Shown here: positions 29,575 through 38,090 of the stretch, one piece after another
Layout: each line of letters opens with the position of its first letter
Numbering within the stretch: the stretch's first letter is position 1
Source: Prevotella sp. CAG:617
GTDB lineage: Bacteria > Bacteroidota > Bacteroidia > Bacteroidales > Bacteroidaceae
Direction: 5' to 3'
DNA: 62,294 bases
NCBI GenBank assembly: GCA_000438115.1
Contig: FR903636.1
Span: 108,582-170,875, forward strand
Notes under the pieces: model-generated
Told to the model about the DNA's origin: nothing
The model's input: the letters and a program-made list of their open reading frames with translations, nothing else
Databases searched by the model: none
Translations under genes and position numbers: made by a program

Positions 29575-31173
29575 TTATGGCTGCATGATAGACAGCGGAA
29601 CTTCATCGCATGCATTGGGAGCCCGGATGCGCATGGTGCGTGCCAGAGTGGGGGCAATGCATTGTGTGTTGACGGGCGTATCTACTTTTTCGGCCTGGAC
29701 ACCTGCTCCCATAAAAATGATAGGAAAGGGAATGTAGGCAGAGCGGGACAGGTGGTCTTCGTGTGTGTCGATGTTAACCAGATGCCACCCGGGGGATACC
29801 GAAAGTAAAATGTCGCCGGAATGTCGTTTATTGAAACTGTTTCTGATTTTTTGAATGCCGGGAGAATGTGCTCCCAACAAAATACGGGTAGATGTATATA
29901 CGTCTTCTATTCCCGAGAGTTGCTGCAGGAAAGCTTCTGACCGATTGGTAATTTCGGTATAATCCAGTTGTTTGTCTTCCAGTAGCTTTCTGTTCAGGTA
30001 GATTTGTTCTCCCCAAGCTGCATCTACATAATTACCTCTACCGTAAATGGCTTGCAGGTAAATGTTCAGCAGAGCTGCCGAGCGCTTCATATCGAAAGTA
30101 CCGGTCGGGATACGGTATTTTTTAAGCTCATTGGGTTCTTCGGTGGTATACCCGGTAGAAGTAACGACAAAGAGAACACCGTCGGCGCCGACTTTTCGTT
30201 CGATGGATTTCATGATGTGTTCAAGGGCGCGGTCGAGCCGGGCATACGTGTCCTGCATTTCAACAGGGGCTTCGCTGATGGGCAGATTGTCATAATTGCC
30301 TGCATAGAGGGTAACAGCCAGATAATCGGTTACGTCGTCTTCGCCAAGCGGTGTATGATTCAGGCAGTCATCAACCATTCCGGCAACTTCCTCATTAACC
30401 AGACCGCTGTTTTTGAACAGCATGAAGCGGTAGTCACCGTTGAACTTCCGCTTAAAGGCTTTTCCGCTTTTTCCTGACAGAAAATAGCTGAAATAGGTGA
30501 CATTATCGTTGAGCGGAGTCCATTCGGTGTTCTTGATAATATTTTCTATGGGCTGGTAGAGATCGCGTTTGTTGACCCACTCGGGAAGTGAACAATAGTA
30601 GTCACTGGTACACCATGCACCCGTTTCATCGTCAATCCAAAAAACACCGTCGGCAGCATGTCCGCCCGTAATGACAGCCAAATCACGATTGGGTGAAATG
30701 GCATAGACGTAAGCCTGTCCGTCAGTACTTACTTTTAATTCGTCGGAAATGGTGGAGGTATTTAAGTTTTTGGGCGATGCGGTTTGCTGGGTGCCTTGTC
30801 CTTTGGTTGTAGCGTCGTCAACGCAATATACCGGACGAAGAGTTTGTCGGTTCAGCCAGCGTGAAGCGATAATACCATGATTGAAGGGTTCAGTTCCCGT
30901 AACAATTGTAGCGGCAGCAGAGGCACGGTCAACGTGGGCCATATTGTAAGAGGCGTTTTCGTAGACCATTCCATTTTGCAGAATTCGCTTGAAACCATCC
31001 TCACCATATAGCGGCATGAAAGCTTCCATGTAGTCGGAACGCAGTTGGTCAACGAGGATGTTTACCACCAACCGCGGCGGCATACGAGTTGCCCCACAGG
31101 CCGTATCGGTCACTGTCAGAGCCGTAAAGGCTGTTAAAAGCGAAAGTATGAAGCTGTGACGGCTGTTGTTCAT
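29575..31173 (-). CDS. PafA-like alkaline phosphatase-fold protein, active site apparently degenerate
   Basis: A secreted alkaline-phosphatase/nucleotide-pyrophosphatase superfamily protein, 532 aa, with a signal peptide of about 28 residues. The fold blocks are present: VNILVDQLRSDYMEAFMPLYG, IVTGTEPFNHGIIA, QDTYARLDRALEHIM and PFPIIFMGAG. However, the segment that normally reads like TxxAPGHASIYTG is DRASAAATIVTG, the STDxxGH metal segment reads LYAGNYDNLPIS, and the TADHG segment reads VTSTGYTTE. The nucleophilic Thr and several metal ligands thus seem lost, so it may be a pseudoenzyme. Its start overlaps the upstream Lnb-like gene by 4 nt, indicating coupled translation. Confidence 0.75.
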   Translation of the reverse strand: MNNSRHSFILSLLTAFTALTVTDTACGATRMPPRLVVNILVDQLRSDYMEAFMPLYGEDGFKRILQNGMVYENASYNMAHVDRASAAATIVTGTEPFNHGIIASRWLNRQTLRPVYCVDDATTKGQGTQQTASPKNLNTSTISDELKVSTDGQAYVYAISPNRDLAVITGGHAADGVFWIDDETGAWCTSDYYCSLPEWVNKRDLYQPIENIIKNTEWTPLNDNVTYFSYFLSGKSGKAFKRKFNGDYRFMLFKNSGLVNEEVAGMVDDCLNHTPLGEDDVTDYLAVTLYAGNYDNLPISEAPVEMQDTYARLDRALEHIMKSIERKVGADGVLFVVTSTGYTTEEPNELKKYRIPTGTFDMKRSAALLNIYLQAIYGRGNYVDAAWGEQIYLNRKLLEDKQLDYTEITNRSEAFLQQLSGIEDVYTSTRILLGAHSPGIQKIRNSFNKRHSGDILLSVSPGWHLVNIDTHEDHLSRSAYIPFPIIFMGAGVQAEKVDTPVNTQCIAPTLARTMRIRAPNACDEVPLSIMQP

Positions 31174-32390
31174 TTATTAATTCGTTTTAGAGGATTGCAG
31201 ATGACTATATGGCCTGCTGATAATATTAGCAAATTCCATGCCAACAGAATGATGGCAGTGGGTATATCTTGTGGAATGATTCCTGCAAACAGGCAAAATG
31301 CTAATAATATAACGGTGGCTATGGCATGATAATAGTCTTTTTTCCTTTTTTTCGCTTTGGTTAAGGCAACTGGCAAATAAAGCAGCGGAATGGGATTAAA
31401 AATAATGAGCAGCCAGTTGCTGTTTACTGTCGGATGTGAGGAAAACAGGAACAGATAGGCTATGATAACGCCCATGCAGCCTTGTAATAACAGTGGCAGT
31501 GCGTCGTAGAACCATAAATATCCCGTGTCTTTCTTTTTCCAGCGCAGTGCCACAATTCCTGCTGTTATCAATAACCATATGATGGCAATTACTGTAGGGC
31601 TGATGTGTCTGGCGGCCGGTACAGCTGCCGTGTCTGACACGTGTTGCAGTTCTTGTTGGACGAGGGGCAGGCAAGTGCCGTCAGTACGCTGAATATTCGC
31701 CTTACTGAAGGCTTTTTTCAGATGGTAGGGAACAAATTGCTGAGCCCGCCCGTCGATGGGTTCGTCGGCTTCGGCTCCCAACAAAATATCCTGACCGATT
31801 TCGTCCCATGGGCTGTCAGCGGTATATTCATGAACAATACTGCGGTAGGATATGGCTTTGTTTTTGTCAGACGGAGCATAGACGATATGGCCGTCCATGG
31901 CCTGTTCAATGATATCACGTGCTCGTGTGGTGCAGTTATCTTTAAAAAAGTTGTATCGGTAGCTCCAGTTCTCCTGAGTCCATAAATTCATTAATGCTTG
32001 TAGAAGCCGGTGAGATTCAGCCTGATTGAGATTGAGAATTTGTTCCTCTACATGACGACCATCGCGGAAATAGCTCTTGAGGAATACGTCAAACGGCACG
32101 GCGTCCATGGTATAGTCTGTGTCGCCTTTAATGAATCGGGCAATGAAGTATGGTTGGTTAAAACTGAATACGCCGAAATTAAATACCAAATCGTTGGTGC
32201 GGTTGTTCTGCGTAAGGTCAGACTCTTTTGTCAGATTCGTAACTCGCAGAGCAGTGTGTCCGTAAAGTTCAAATATTTCTTTTCCGGGTGAGCAGGTGAG
32301 CAGGCTGACCCGTAATGAATCGGCAGCAGGTGAAGCCCAAGCAACCACTTGCGAAAGCACAAAAAGAATTTGAACAACGAATACTTTCAT
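31170..32390 (-). CDS. Lnb-like DUF4105 membrane protein (putative lipoprotein N-acyltransferase)
   Basis: A 406-aa protein with a signal peptide/anchor (residues 1-19), a periplasmic DUF4105 (Lnb N-terminal) domain to about residue 260, and about five C-terminal membrane segments. The domain shows YGHTALRV and KDNCTTRARDII, providing the His and Cys expected of the papain-like catalytic site. DUF4105 proteins of Bacteroides have been linked to N-acylation of lipoproteins (Lnb). The same fold also occurs in proteins of unknown role, so the assignment is tentative. It is the first gene of a pair with the PafA-like gene (4-nt overlap). A -7 box TATTTTTG (complement of 32411-32418) lies 20 nt upstream. 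Confidence 0.75.
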   Translation of the reverse strand: MKVFVVQILFVLSQVVAWASPAADSLRVSLLTCSPGKEIFELYGHTALRVTNLTKESDLTQNNRTNDLVFNFGVFSFNQPYFIARFIKGDTDYTMDAVPFDVFLKSYFRDGRHVEEQILNLNQAESHRLLQALMNLWTQENWSYRYNFFKDNCTTRARDIIEQAMDGHIVYAPSDKNKAISYRSIVHEYTADSPWDEIGQDILLGAEADEPIDGRAQQFVPYHLKKAFSKANIQRTDGTCLPLVQQELQHVSDTAAVPAARHISPTVIAIIWLLITAGIVALRWKKKDTGYLWFYDALPLLLQGCMGVIIAYLFLFSSHPTVNSNWLLIIFNPIPLLYLPVALTKAKKRKKDYYHAIATVILLAFCLFAGIIPQDIPTAIILLAWNLLILSAGHIVICNPLKRINK

Positions 32391-32465
32391 TTAATATTGT
32401 AAAATTGAGGCAAAAATACAAAAAATCATTGGTTTACCCACATATAATTGTCAAATAAATGGGAA

Positions 32466-33749
32466 TCACCATCCGGTTTCATCCCATCCGGCAGCCTTAT
32501 ACCATGACGTCTGGTGAAATTGCTGGTTGAAGTTGTAGGCGGAATGTTGAGTATAGGCGGTTTGTGGTATAAACATTGAAGCGCCGCCGCATGATGCCGT
32601 GTCTAATTCTTCGTAGTCGTTGCTGTATGGACCCAATAGGAATCGGTTGTTAGCCTGTTTGTAGCAGACAGTGCGTTGCAACTGTTTCTTCCATCTGAGA
32701 AGTTCTTCTGGCAGCAGAATGGCTTGCATGGCGTTGAGTGCGTCAAAATAATGTGGTATGGTGTAATAATAGGATGGGTTGTAATAGTAGTAATGCAGGA
32801 CATTGTTCAGGCTGCATGTCTGTTGGTTCATGAAGTGGGGCACTACAATTTCCTTGGTACAGGCAGCCAGATTTTCCAATTCGGCAGTATTGATAACGGA
32901 AATAATCAGTCCATAATCTCCATATTTAATTTGCTGTTTCGGATCGTTGACATCTTCGAAATAGGTTTGAGCAATGTCTGTCACTTGGTCAGAGAACAGG
33001 CCTTTTTTCAACAGGTGGGTGTAATTGGCGCCGTAGGCACTGATCGACATGGGCGATGCCACGATATAGTCGGTGGTGTGGCGCAGTTCATACGCTGTTT
33101 CGATGTTTTGCATCAGGCAGGCATCAAAAAAAATATAATGGGGATGTACGCCACTTCGAATGATGGCTTGGGCAAATTCACTGATGTCCATTTGTGCACC
33201 GGTGTGACCGGTAGAGTCACGGTCGTTGTACATGTTGCCTCCTATTCCGGTATCAATACCCAGAGAGAATTGTGATGCCGAGTAGTAGTTGGTGTTTGTC
33301 GGAGGGATCCAGCCGTTAGCGTGGGTACCGATTCCTAAGCCGTAGATTTCATTGCTGAAATTTTGTCGGGCCCACGTGAGAAAAAATTCCAGTGATTGTG
33401 GATTGGACGTGTTGATGTCGGTGCTGAAAGTGTAAAGTGTCAGTGGTGACGGGCAGTTTCGATAGTATGCATATATTCTGGGAGTATCCTTGTCGTCAAC
33501 CAAAACAACAAGTGTGTCTCCTGGTGACATGTATTGGCAACCTTCCTGAATTTCTTTCAGGTCATCATTGGCATATGACCATCCGTCAGTATCTTCTGCT
33601 CCTAAAGAGTTTTGTACGGCCATATAGTGGAGCACTATTTTTCCCTTTTGTGGCGTGGTAGGCGTGGCGTCTTTCTCGTTCTGACAGTTGCAGAAAAAGG
33701 GAATGATGGCTACTATGGCTACTCTGAGAAAGTGTTTATAGGATATCAT
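32466..33749 (-). CDS. Clostripain-family (peptidase C11) lipoprotein
   Basis: A predicted secreted cysteine protease anchored as a lipoprotein. The ATG at 33749 gives MISYKHFLRVAIVAIIPFFCNC, a lipobox ending at the second Cys; the frame extends 37 codons upstream but would bury this signal. The 427-aa protein has the C11 catalytic His in GLGIGTHANGW and the catalytic Cys in HYIFFDACLMQNIE, in the caspase-like order expected of clostripain. Such proteases cleave after Arg or Lys and often self-process. It belongs to a minus-strand lipoprotein cluster, ending 76 nt before the Lnb-like gene. Confidence 0.88.
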   Translation of the reverse strand: MISYKHFLRVAIVAIIPFFCNCQNEKDATPTTPQKGKIVLHYMAVQNSLGAEDTDGWSYANDDLKEIQEGCQYMSPGDTLVVLVDDKDTPRIYAYYRNCPSPLTLYTFSTDINTSNPQSLEFFLTWARQNFSNEIYGLGIGTHANGWIPPTNTNYYSASQFSLGIDTGIGGNMYNDRDSTGHTGAQMDISEFAQAIIRSGVHPHYIFFDACLMQNIETAYELRHTTDYIVASPMSISAYGANYTHLLKKGLFSDQVTDIAQTYFEDVNDPKQQIKYGDYGLIISVINTAELENLAACTKEIVVPHFMNQQTCSLNNVLHYYYYNPSYYYTIPHYFDALNAMQAILLPEELLRWKKQLQRTVCYKQANNRFLLGPYSNDYEELDTASCGGASMFIPQTAYTQHSAYNFNQQFHQTSWYKAAGWDETGW

Positions 33750-33789
33750 TGCGGGCGGCCGTGTTGCAGGTCTGGTGTAATATTGCTTT

Positions 33790-34341
33790 TTATTCTTCCA
33801 TGTCCTGTCCGGAAGTATCCAATACGTTGTCTTTGGTAATGCTGGCCATTCCGTCTGCATTTATGATGATGACAAAGGGTATTCCGTCTTCGCCCGGAAC
33901 ACCAACTTGTGCTCCAAAGCGCAACCCGTTTTCTTTCTTGTCCACATCGTCAAAGGCTATGCCCTGCAGAATGCCGGTTTCGATATCCTGGTCTGAAATG
34001 AAGTCTATAAAAGCTTCTTTTGTGAATTTCTTGTTGTAGAACGGGGCTCCGTCGCGCTGAATGGTTATTTCTACACGGTTGTCATAGTAGCGCTGACCCA
34101 GTTCGTCTGTTACTATTGCCAAGTCTTTTGCCGGGGTGCGTTCAATGGTAATTTGGTAATTGTGTCCGTTCCACTTTACTTCTTTCTGATTGTTCCATTT
34201 GGGATCGCTGACTATAGCTGCCGGCTTGTTGGCTGTGGTGGTGTTGGTCTGTTCGGCTTCATTGTCCTTGTTCTTGTTGCCACAGGATACAATTAAACAT
34301 GCATTGCTGACCAACAGTATAAAAAAGAGAATATTCTTCAT
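33790..34341 (-). CDS. Lipoprotein, DUF4738-like
   Basis: A 183-aa lipoprotein with a type II signal (MKNILFFILLVSNACLIVSC, Cys20) followed by a Thr/Asn/Glu-rich linker. A soluble domain with VEITIQRDGAPFYNKKFTKEAF and GIPFVIIINADGMASI resembles DUF4738 proteins of Bacteroidales; I am only moderately sure of the family. It precedes the C11 protease gene by 40 nt and is probably co-transcribed. The function is unknown. Confidence 0.7.
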   Translation of the reverse strand: MKNILFFILLVSNACLIVSCGNKNKDNEAEQTNTTTANKPAAIVSDPKWNNQKEVKWNGHNYQITIERTPAKDLAIVTDELGQRYYDNRVEITIQRDGAPFYNKKFTKEAFIDFISDQDIETGILQGIAFDDVDKKENGLRFGAQVGVPGEDGIPFVIIINADGMASITKDNVLDTSGQDMEE

Positions 34342-34396
34342 AATTCTGTGGATAGTTTGTTTTTTTCTTTATTTCTTGCAGGCTGCAAAATAACAA

Positions 34397-34435
34397 AAAC
34401 TATCGGACATGGGCAAGCCATAGCTCCGATAGTTT
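34397..34435 (-). terminator. Terminator after DUF4369 lipoprotein gene
   Basis: An 11-bp perfect stem (34397-34407 with 34425-34435), ending in GTTTTTG on the minus strand, just downstream of the DUF4369 gene stop. Confidence 0.65.
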
Positions 34436-34461
34436 GTATCATGTAGATTCTCTTTCCTGAA

Positions 34462-35184
34462 TCAGTGTGAATCCTGTACTTGCAATAATTTGGAATTGCG
34501 CTTGGCAATTTTGACGTATTCCTTGATATAAGGATGATTGGTAAAACTGGAAGGCGCTTTTTTCAGAATGTATTTCATCTGATCCGTCAGTATAGGATAT
34601 TGATATTGGTTACAAAGCATGATGAATATGCCCGGTCCCAAAACATTGTCATAATTTGAGATGATGAAACTCGTTTCCATATCTTCAATGGCTTTGGCCA
34701 GTTCTTTGGCACGAGGGGCCAGCTTGGCATGGATATATTCAGGAGAACATCCTTTCATCATCATACGCATTTCCTCGTAAGACAGTTCCATATACTGGTT
34801 GTCTAGTTGGTTCTTGCGGGTCAGGAAATGGTATAACCTGTCGTTGAGCGGACCACCGGAAACCCTTTGCTCAGCATTGTCCATTTTGATGGTGAGGTTT
34901 CCGTTTTCAATTACAAGAGGCAGTACGCTTTCATTGTCCATGCAGAGCTCTACCATCATGATGCTGTCCATCATCCCCATAAAGTTGAAACGGCCGTGAA
35001 TTACTTCGCTGGAGTCAATGGCGCTCATTTTTTGTCCGTCAGTGACTTTCAGGTAGAGCATGCGTCCGTCCAGTGAGGCTATTGATGAATTGCCCGCTAT
35101 TTTATATTGATCAGCACAAGAGGCAAGGGTTAAACAGCTGATAACCCCTATCAATATATAAAATATTTTATGCGTCTGGAACAT
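34462..35184 (-). CDS. DUF4369 domain-containing lipoprotein
   Basis: A 240-aa protein with a lipoprotein signal ending LASC (Cys23). It is followed by the DUF4369 pattern seen at the N-terminus of many Bacteroidetes thiol-disulfide oxidoreductases: LDGRMLYLKVTDGQKMSAIDSSEVIHGRFNF. It then has VVENGNLTIKMDNAEQRVSGGPLNDRLY. The thioredoxin domain normally fused downstream is absent; the last 80 residues are helical and no CxxC is present. The function is unknown. A possible -7 box TATATTTG lies at the complement of 35229-35236. Confidence 0.8.
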   Translation of the reverse strand: MFQTHKIFYILIGVISCLTLASCADQYKIAGNSSIASLDGRMLYLKVTDGQKMSAIDSSEVIHGRFNFMGMMDSIMMVELCMDNESVLPLVIENGNLTIKMDNAEQRVSGGPLNDRLYHFLTRKNQLDNQYMELSYEEMRMMMKGCSPEYIHAKLAPRAKELAKAIEDMETSFIISNYDNVLGPGIFIMLCNQYQYPILTDQMKYILKKAPSSFTNHPYIKEYVKIAKRNSKLLQVQDSH

Positions 35185-35356
35185 GATTTATCACCTCTTT
35201 TTGTCGATGGAATAACTTTTTTCGTCGACAAATATACAATCTTGAATGTAAAAAGAGTGATAAATGAATGTTAGAATATTCCAAATAAATGTTTTTTGTA
35301 CTTCTGCTTGCCGGTATGTAAAAAAATATTACATTTCTTGGACTTTTGGCCAAAAA

Positions 35357-35731
35357 TTATTTATCGTGCTTTAGTTCCTGAGGTATCCGGAAAGCCGTAT
35401 ATAGTTGAATGACAGCAGCTACGGTCAGTGTGAGCTTCCACAAATCGCCTTTTATGGGACCTATTCGCCAGGTATTCATAATCAGTAGGATGGCTGTAAC
35501 CAGCAAAAGTATGTCACTCAGTATCTGTTGTCGGCGCAGGCGTCGGATAATGATGCTCTTGCCTTCGTAGCTCATCAGCATTTGCATCGAGGCGTAGCAT
35601 ACTGCTCCCAGGGCGTAAATCAGCGGCGAAAAGAATTTGAGTGCAGGAACCATGTAGATTACGACACCCGCTGCCATAAGAATTCCGCCGGCAAAGAATA
35701 TGATGTTTTCGTACAAATTAAGTTCTTTCAT
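35357..35731 (-). CDS. Small four-helix membrane protein, unknown function
   Basis: A 124-aa hydrophobic protein with about four membrane segments (residues 10-28, 31-50, 70-87 and 97-113) and a basic loop SIIIRRLRRQQ. Proteins like this are common in Bacteroidales near divIC-type genes, but I recognise no characterised family. It starts about 38 nt after the DivIC-like gene's stop on the same strand, so the two may form one unit. Confidence 0.7.
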   Translation of the reverse strand: MKELNLYENIIFFAGGILMAAGVVIYMVPALKFFSPLIYALGAVCYASMQMLMSYEGKSIIIRRLRRQQILSDILLLVTAILLIMNTWRIGPIKGDLWKLTLTVAAVIQLYTAFRIPQELKHDK

Positions 35732-35769
35732 TCAGTAGGAAGTGAGAGGGCATGACTGCCGGGGTGAGG

Positions 35770-36096
35770 TTATTCGTTGTTTTCGTCTTCAATAAGATAC
35801 ACGTCTTCGTTGGCACGCTTCATGAGGTAGCGCTCACGGGCCATCTTGGTAATGTTTTGCGGATTGTTTTTGAGCATGTTGATTTGTGTCTGCTCTTTCT
35901 GGTAGGCATCTTGGTATTTCTTGATTTCTTCTTTCAACTCGCTGCGCTGTTTGTTGAGCTCATAACGCCGCCAGTAGCTGTTGGGGTCAAGAAATCCTAC
36001 CACAACCACGAATATGGTGATTACCCAAAAATATTTGTGACGCCACAACCTTTTTGTAAAACTCCAGGTCTTGTCTATTTTTTCTTTTTTGTTCAT
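35770..36096 (-). CDS. Septum formation initiator family protein (FtsB/DivIC-like)
   Basis: A small bitopic division protein that bridges FtsL/FtsQ-type partners at the septum. From the ATG at 36096 it is 108 aa: a basic N-terminus, one membrane segment (about 23-38, YFWVITIFVVVVGFLD), then a coiled coil (RYELNKQRSELKEEIKKYQ to about residue 80). The family end NNPQNITKMARERYLMKRANEDVYLIE follows. The frame is open for 12 codons upstream, but a -7 box TATCTTTG (complement of 36101-36108) ends 4 nt before this ATG, so translation should start here on a leaderless message. Confidence 0.88.
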   Translation of the reverse strand: MNKKEKIDKTWSFTKRLWRHKYFWVITIFVVVVGFLDPNSYWRRYELNKQRSELKEEIKKYQDAYQKEQTQINMLKNNPQNITKMARERYLMKRANEDVYLIEDENNE

Positions 36097-36545
36097 AAGG
36101 CAAAGATAGCACTTAATTTTTATATCTGTCAAGCTGTTTATGCGAAAAAAATATGTGGTTCAGATGCTTTATATCGGATATTCCGAGTCAGTGACGGGCG
36201 TATGAAAAACTGATTATATATAATAATGTGTACTCTTGAAGGGCGGATCCTGATTTTAACTGAATAATCCGGTAAATAAGGGTTGTTTTTATGTTGCATA
36301 GCAGTTCTCTTTAGCAGGTTTTGGCTTTATTTTGGGTGAAAAATCCGTGAAGGATAAAAAATGTGCAGAAATGTCGAAAATGTAAAATATTGATTTTCAG
36401 AATTATATAAAGATGGAATGTTATAAATGCAGTTTTTGAAGAAAAAAAGTTGGGTAAATGTATACGCCGTATGAAAAAAGTTCATACCTTTGCATCGTTT
36501 TAATAAAGGCAATTGATTGTTTTACATTTAAAATTTAAAAACAAA
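36097..36545. other. Gene-free AT-rich region with two outward promoters
   Basis: About 450 nt with no gene. Minus-strand TATCTTTG (36101-36108) serves the DivIC-like gene, with a TTG (complement of 36130-36132) 21 nt upstream. Plus-strand TACCTTTG (36485-36492) serves the small lipoprotein. The remaining roughly 370 nt carry no recognisable element. Confidence 0.5.
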
Positions 36546-36752
36546 ATGAAAAAGTTAGTTTTCATGTTCGTAGCTCTCGCAGCTATTTCTTTCGCTTCTT
36601 GTGGTAACAAAACCGCTAACACTGAAGCTACTGATTCTGTAGCAACTGATAGCGCCGTTGTTGATAGCGCTGCTACTGACAGCACTGCTGCTGATTCTGT
36701 AGCTACTGCTGATTCTGCAGCTACTACCACTGAAGCTCCTGTAGCTGAGTAA
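36546..36752 (+). CDS. Tiny low-complexity lipoprotein
   Basis: A 68-aa lipoprotein: the type II signal MKKLVFMFVALAAISFASC ends at Cys19, followed by a tail of about 45 residues composed almost only of Ala, Thr, Asp, Ser, Val and Glu, with repeated TDS and ADS units. Codon choice is narrow (GCT, ACT, GAT, GTA), as in highly expressed genes. It has its own -7 box (36485-36492) and a GC-rich terminator 28 nt after the stop, so it is a monocistronic unit. No known domain is present; an abundant, disordered surface or periplasmic spacer is plausible. The start is the ATG at 36546, as the frame upstream lacks signal features. Confidence 0.8.
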   Translation: MKKLVFMFVALAAISFASCGNKTANTEATDSVATDSAVVDSAATDSTAADSVATADSAATTTEAPVAE

Positions 36753-36779
36753 TCTGCGATTGAAACAGAGAGAATTGAA

Positions 36780-36809
36780 ACCTGTAGGCCAAGGCCCGCA
36801 GGTTTTTTT
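36780..36809 (+). terminator. Terminator after small lipoprotein
   Basis: A compact GC-rich hairpin between ACCTG and CAGGT (36780-36803) followed by seven T. Confidence 0.85.
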
Positions 36810-36880
36810 GTGTCTGTATTTTTCTCGTAGAGACGGGAAATGTCTTTTTACTGCAGGTGTAGTTTTTTTATTCGGGCATC

Positions 36881-37267
36881 TTATTCGGAAGGCTGCGTAT
36901 TATTTTTTACGAACTGCTGGCGATGTGTGACAATGTGTTTCATATATTTTTGAGCCCATTGCGTCAGTTGCAGAATGTGCGGAATGAGAGATGCTCCGAT
37001 GTCGGTAAGGCCGTATTCCACCTTTGGGGGGACTACAGGATATGCCTTGCGCCAAATCAGTCCGTCGGCTTCCAGTGTGCGTAAGGTGCCTGATAGTACG
37101 CGTGAAGATACGTCTGGAATGGCCCTGGACAATTCATTGAAGCGTATCGCCGGGTGTTCGTAAATAGTGAGTAATACCAAGAATGCCCATTTGTTGCCGA
37201 ATCGGGCAATGACATTTCGTATGGGGCAAAACTCAATAATTGAATTTTTTTCCTTTTTCTTTTGCAT
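36881..37267 (-). CDS. HxlR family transcriptional regulator
   Basis: A 128-aa winged-helix regulator of the HxlR/MarR-like group. It has the family N-terminal Cys (EFCPIRNV) often used for redox or electrophile sensing, the recognition region GNKWAFLVLLTIYEHPAIRFNELSRAIPDVSSRVLSGTLRTLEADGLI, and the wing KVEYGLTDIGASLIP. It is transcribed away from the cupin gene across a 242-nt region, the usual arrangement for an HxlR regulator and its target. Confidence 0.92.
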   Translation of the reverse strand: MQKKKEKNSIIEFCPIRNVIARFGNKWAFLVLLTIYEHPAIRFNELSRAIPDVSSRVLSGTLRTLEADGLIWRKAYPVVPPKVEYGLTDIGASLIPHILQLTQWAQKYMKHIVTHRQQFVKNNTQPSE

Positions 37268-37438
37268 GTGAATCCCTGTATTTTTGCGTGATTCTGATAT
37301 TGTAAAGTTAAGTATTTTTCTTCATATTCAGGAATGATATTATCGTCTATTTTTTTTTGTATTTTTTTATGACTTTGGTAATTGACTGAACTTCTGCAAA
37401 AGCGAGTAAAAGGTTACTATGGGCTGAAAAGGTAAGTT

Positions 37439-37470
37439 CTTGACTGGTGGTATTTTATTGCTTAATTTCG
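37439..37470 (+). promoter_or_regulatory. Candidate promoter of cupin gene
   Basis: CTTG (37439-37442), 20 nt, TAATTTCG (37463-37470): an imperfect match to the Bacteroidetes promoter, 39 nt before the cupin ATG. The region to the HxlR gene is the likely operator. Confidence 0.4.
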
Positions 37471-37509
37471 CACTATGAATGTTTAACAAACCAAATGTTT
37501 TATAGTACG

Positions 37510-37959
37510 ATGAAAAAGATTGAACAAACGGCACAGGCCGAAAATTTCAGTGCCATTAATGTGGGTAAATTGAGTAGACTGAGTGATTATGTATTGGAGT
37601 TGGGGCCCAATGTTAAAATTCCGGGAAAGGTGTTCGGAGGCCGTGCTCTGCAGGCAACAGGAGCCGAATTCTCTTTCCAGTCGTTTGCCCCGGGTACGGA
37701 AACGGGGTTCCTGCATCGTCATCAGACGCATGAGGAGCTTTACTTTTTCCTTTCCGGAGAGGGGGAGTTTCAGGTTGACGGCAAGGTATTTCCTGTTTCT
37801 GAGGGAAGTGTAGTGCGTGTGGCGCCTGATGGGTTGCGTTCCGTACGCAACAACGGCACTCTGCCGCTTGTGATGCTGTGCGTACAGTATCGTGGAAAGA
37901 CGTTTACGGCCGACGATGTTACCGATGGGGTCATTCTTTCCACCCCCGTAACGTGGTAA
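37510..37959 (+). CDS. Cupin domain-containing protein
   Basis: A 149-aa single-domain cupin. Motif 1 is GFLHRHQTHEELYFFLSGEGEFQVDG, with the His and Glu metal ligands. Motif 2 is around DGLRSVRNNGTLPLVMLCVQ, where the usual His of motif 2 is not clearly present. The ATG at 37510 is used; the frame extends 21 codons upstream across the putative promoter. It faces a divergent HxlR regulator, suggesting induction by a small reactive compound. The reaction, if any, is unknown. Confidence 0.85.
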   Translation: MKKIEQTAQAENFSAINVGKLSRLSDYVLELGPNVKIPGKVFGGRALQATGAEFSFQSFAPGTETGFLHRHQTHEELYFFLSGEGEFQVDGKVFPVSEGSVVRVAPDGLRSVRNNGTLPLVMLCVQYRGKTFTADDVTDGVILSTPVTW

Positions 37960-38031
37960 TTGGTCTTTGTTGCTTGAATCTGCTGTTAAATCTGTTTGGA
38001 GAATCGTGCCTCATATGGCTGTAAAAAAAAA

Positions 38032-38072
38032 TTGGAGGGACTTTGTTTATGCAAGGTCTCTCCAAAAATTTT
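38032..38072. terminator. Terminator between cupin and MATE genes
   Basis: TTGGAGGGAC (38032-38041) pairs with GTCTCTCCAA (38056-38065) with one mismatch-type pair, flanked by A and T runs. It lies between convergent genes and can serve both. Confidence 0.75.
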
Positions 38073-38090
38073 TTTAGTCCCATCTATTTC

